A model generated the notes under the pieces. That model did no database searches, was not told the origin of the DNA, and worked only from the letters and a program-made list of their open reading frames with translations. A DNA stretch of 64,000 nt from Leucobacter aridicollis (GTDB lineage Bacteria; Actinomycetota; Actinomycetes; Actinomycetales; Microbacteriaceae): assembly GCF_013409595.1 (NCBI RefSeq), contig NZ_JACCBD010000001.1, positions 1,922,001 through 1,986,000 on the forward strand. Reading direction: 5' to 3'. The first letter of the stretch is position 1; the number at the start of each line of letters is the position of its first letter. Of the stretch, positions 62,860 to 64,000 are shown one piece after another. The position numbers and the translations under genes were made by a program.

Positions 62860-63476
62860 GCGGGCGTAACCGGCTGGCGCAGCAGGGTGCGCATGCGCTC
62901 CGGCGCCACCTTGCGCGGGTCGCTGAAGTAGACCTCGTGGTGGATCCCGCGCAGTGCGAGCCCCCGGCCCGGAATGACGACGTCGTGCATCTCGGCGAGC
63001 ACCGGCGCCTCGTCGTCGTACGAGCCGACATGCAGAGTCTGCACGCACAGGCCCTCGGCGAGTGTGTCGAATCGCACGTCGCCAAGCCGAGCGGGAGCGT
63101 CCTTCTCGCCGGCGAGCGCGACCGCCCGCTCGAACGCCGCGCGATCGAGCCAGTCCGGGACCATGAGCATCATCGTCCAGTCCCACTGCGACTTGTCGCG
63201 CCCGACGGTGAACGCCTCCATGTCGGCGGCCCACCAGAGCCCCTCGAGCGGCGGCACGACGTAGTCTCGTGCGAGCTCTCGCTTGCTCGCGAACTTCAGC
63301 TTGTACGCGACCGGGTAGAGCGCCGCGAGCGCCGCCGCATACTCGGGGCTCGTGTTCGGGTCGCCGTGACCGTCAATCATGAGGTACTGGAGCTCGGGCA
63401 CGTCGACCACGCGGAACTCGCCACGCTTGGCCTGGTAGCTGTTGAGCGTCTTCTTGAAGTCGACCTTCTCGGTCAT
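62856..63476 (-). CDS. GyrI-like small-molecule-binding domain protein
   Basis: 206 aa. VDFKKTLNSYQAKRGEFRVVDVPELQYLMIDGHGDPNTSPEYAAALAALYPVAYKLKF is the hallmark start of this GyrI-like family, and VQTLHVGSYDDEAPVLAEM matches the second half. These stand-alone proteins have the BmrR/SbmC ligand-binding fold without a DNA-binding domain; some hydrolyse or sequester toxic compounds. GAGGAG precedes ATG 63476. Being next to an exporter fits a protective role. Confidence 0.85.
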   Translation of the reverse strand: MTEKVDFKKTLNSYQAKRGEFRVVDVPELQYLMIDGHGDPNTSPEYAAALAALYPVAYKLKFASKRELARDYVVPPLEGLWWAADMEAFTVGRDKSQWDWTMMLMVPDWLDRAAFERAVALAGEKDAPARLGDVRFDTLAEGLCVQTLHVGSYDDEAPVLAEMHDVVIPGRGLALRGIHHEVYFSDPRKVAPERMRTLLRQPVTPA

Positions 63477-63506
63477 GGCTGGCTCCTCGGGGGTGCGGAC
63501 GAAGGA

Positions 63507-63950
63507 TCAACGTGCGGCGGCAATGAGCCGGGAGATCCCGACGCCGGTTGCCGCGAGTGTGGCGACTATGCACAGCATAATCGGGACGCCCATATTCATC
63601 GCGCTTGTCGAGGACAGTACGAGGAGCGGAAAGAAGACGGCGATCGCGAGCGTCACCCACACCATCATGCGTTCGCTCTCGCGATAGAGTGCCTGCGCAT
63701 TCTCGGGCCGTATAGCAACGGGATAGTTGAACAGCTGCGGCGCCCGAGACAGCCCTGCCGTCCCGACGGTGAGCCCGGTCAGCACCCCGCCGAGCGCCAG
63801 CAGTGATCGCTTCGGCCCCCAGCCGTCGACGGTGCCCGACATCGCGAAGTGCGTCGGAACTTCGTCTGGCAGCGCGCGGTAGCTCACGAGCAACCCGATC
63901 CACGTGAGCACTACCACCGCGAGTGCGGCGCGGCGAAGCCAGCGCGTCAC
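63507..63950 (-). CDS. DUF1648 domain membrane protein
   Basis: 147 aa, about four helices. LPDEVPTHFAMSGTVDGWGPKRSL is the DUF1648 signature (P-x-H-x-x-x-x-G-x-x-D). In Gram-positives these proteins often follow GntR-type regulators or belong to SdpI-like immunity families; no function can be given here. GTG 63950 overlaps the stop of a frame reaching the window edge. Confidence 0.8.
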   Translation of the reverse strand: MTRWLRRAALAVVVLTWIGLLVSYRALPDEVPTHFAMSGTVDGWGPKRSLLALGGVLTGLTVGTAGLSRAPQLFNYPVAIRPENAQALYRESERMMVWVTLAIAVFFPLLVLSSTSAMNMGVPIMLCIVATLAATGVGISRLIAAAR

Positions 63951-64000
63951 CGACCCTGTCTCGAAGTCACGGCCTGGCCGACGACGCGCCGCGCTGCGCA
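63947..64000 (-). CDS. Possible C-terminus of the gene upstream of the DUF1648 protein
   Basis: A frame open from the window edge ends with TGA at 63947-63949, overlapping the DUF1648 start by four bases (GTGA). Only 17 residues (ending VTSRQGR) are visible. The overlap style matches other coupled pairs here; a regulator would be typical in this position, but nothing in the residues shows it. Confidence 0.25.
   Translation of the reverse strand, partial: CAARRVVGQAVTSRQGR

Noticed and set aside
1..64000. tRNA, rRNA, CRISPR arrays, insertion sequences, toxin-antitoxin or restriction systems
   Set aside because: None was recognised on reading both strands. A covariance-model scan for tRNA and small RNA would be decisive, and I could not run it.

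Overview
The window is high-G+C, densely packed DNA. Gene content and style (cydABDC, lipid II amidation genes gatD/murT, an SMC-FtsY-Ffh-RpsP-TrmD backbone, a DUF222-HNH protein, many leaderless starts) point to an actinobacterium, most likely a Microbacteriaceae of the Leucobacter type. The genus is inference. No rRNA, tRNA, CRISPR array or insertion sequence was recognised, and no gene-free stretch exceeds 300 bases.

Left edge (1-3.0 kb): small unrecognised genes that look like the end of an integrated element abut comEC. comEC is cut inside its conserved LTHLTAVSG motif; comEA is intact. 3.2-8.8 kb: a lipoprotein, leuS and the folate genes pabB and pabC, which are divergent from an almost symmetric promoter. 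8.8-14.8 kb: the cytochrome bd locus cydABDC. 15-17.7 kb: an App1-type phosphatase overlapping a FUSC membrane protein, then a YceI protein. 17.8-21.9 kb: rpsP-khpA-rimM-trmD followed directly by murT-gatD (lipid II amidation). 22.1-30.6 kb: a peptide ABC importer (binding protein, fused double ATPase, two permeases) in line with prolyl iminopeptidase and aminopeptidase P, apparently a unit for importing and degrading proline peptides. A strong promoter with an operator-like inverted repeat lies upstream.

30.8-35.5 kb: a membrane protein, ffh, a 3-hydroxyacyl-CoA dehydrogenase and ftsY. 35.6-46.2 kb: a block between ftsY and smc, which are often neighbours in bacteria. It holds livHMGF (LivH carries an extra secreted domain), a lower-G+C segment (PaaX-type regulator, crotonase, acyl-CoA ligase), a DUF222-HNH protein and the liv-type binding protein. 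46.4-51.6 kb: smc preceded by two tandem paralogous membrane proteins. 51.7-63.9 kb: export and stress genes, comprising an MFS-MerR pair, an RND pump with a large helical insertion, OsmC, a hydrolase, a HAD phosphatase, a GNAT acetyltransferase, an ArsR-MFS pair, a GyrI-like protein and a DUF1648 membrane protein.

A recurring regulatory feature is a TANNNT-type -10 hexamer ending six to nine bases before the start codon with no Shine-Dalgarno sequence. This predicts leaderless or near-leaderless mRNAs for at least a dozen genes.
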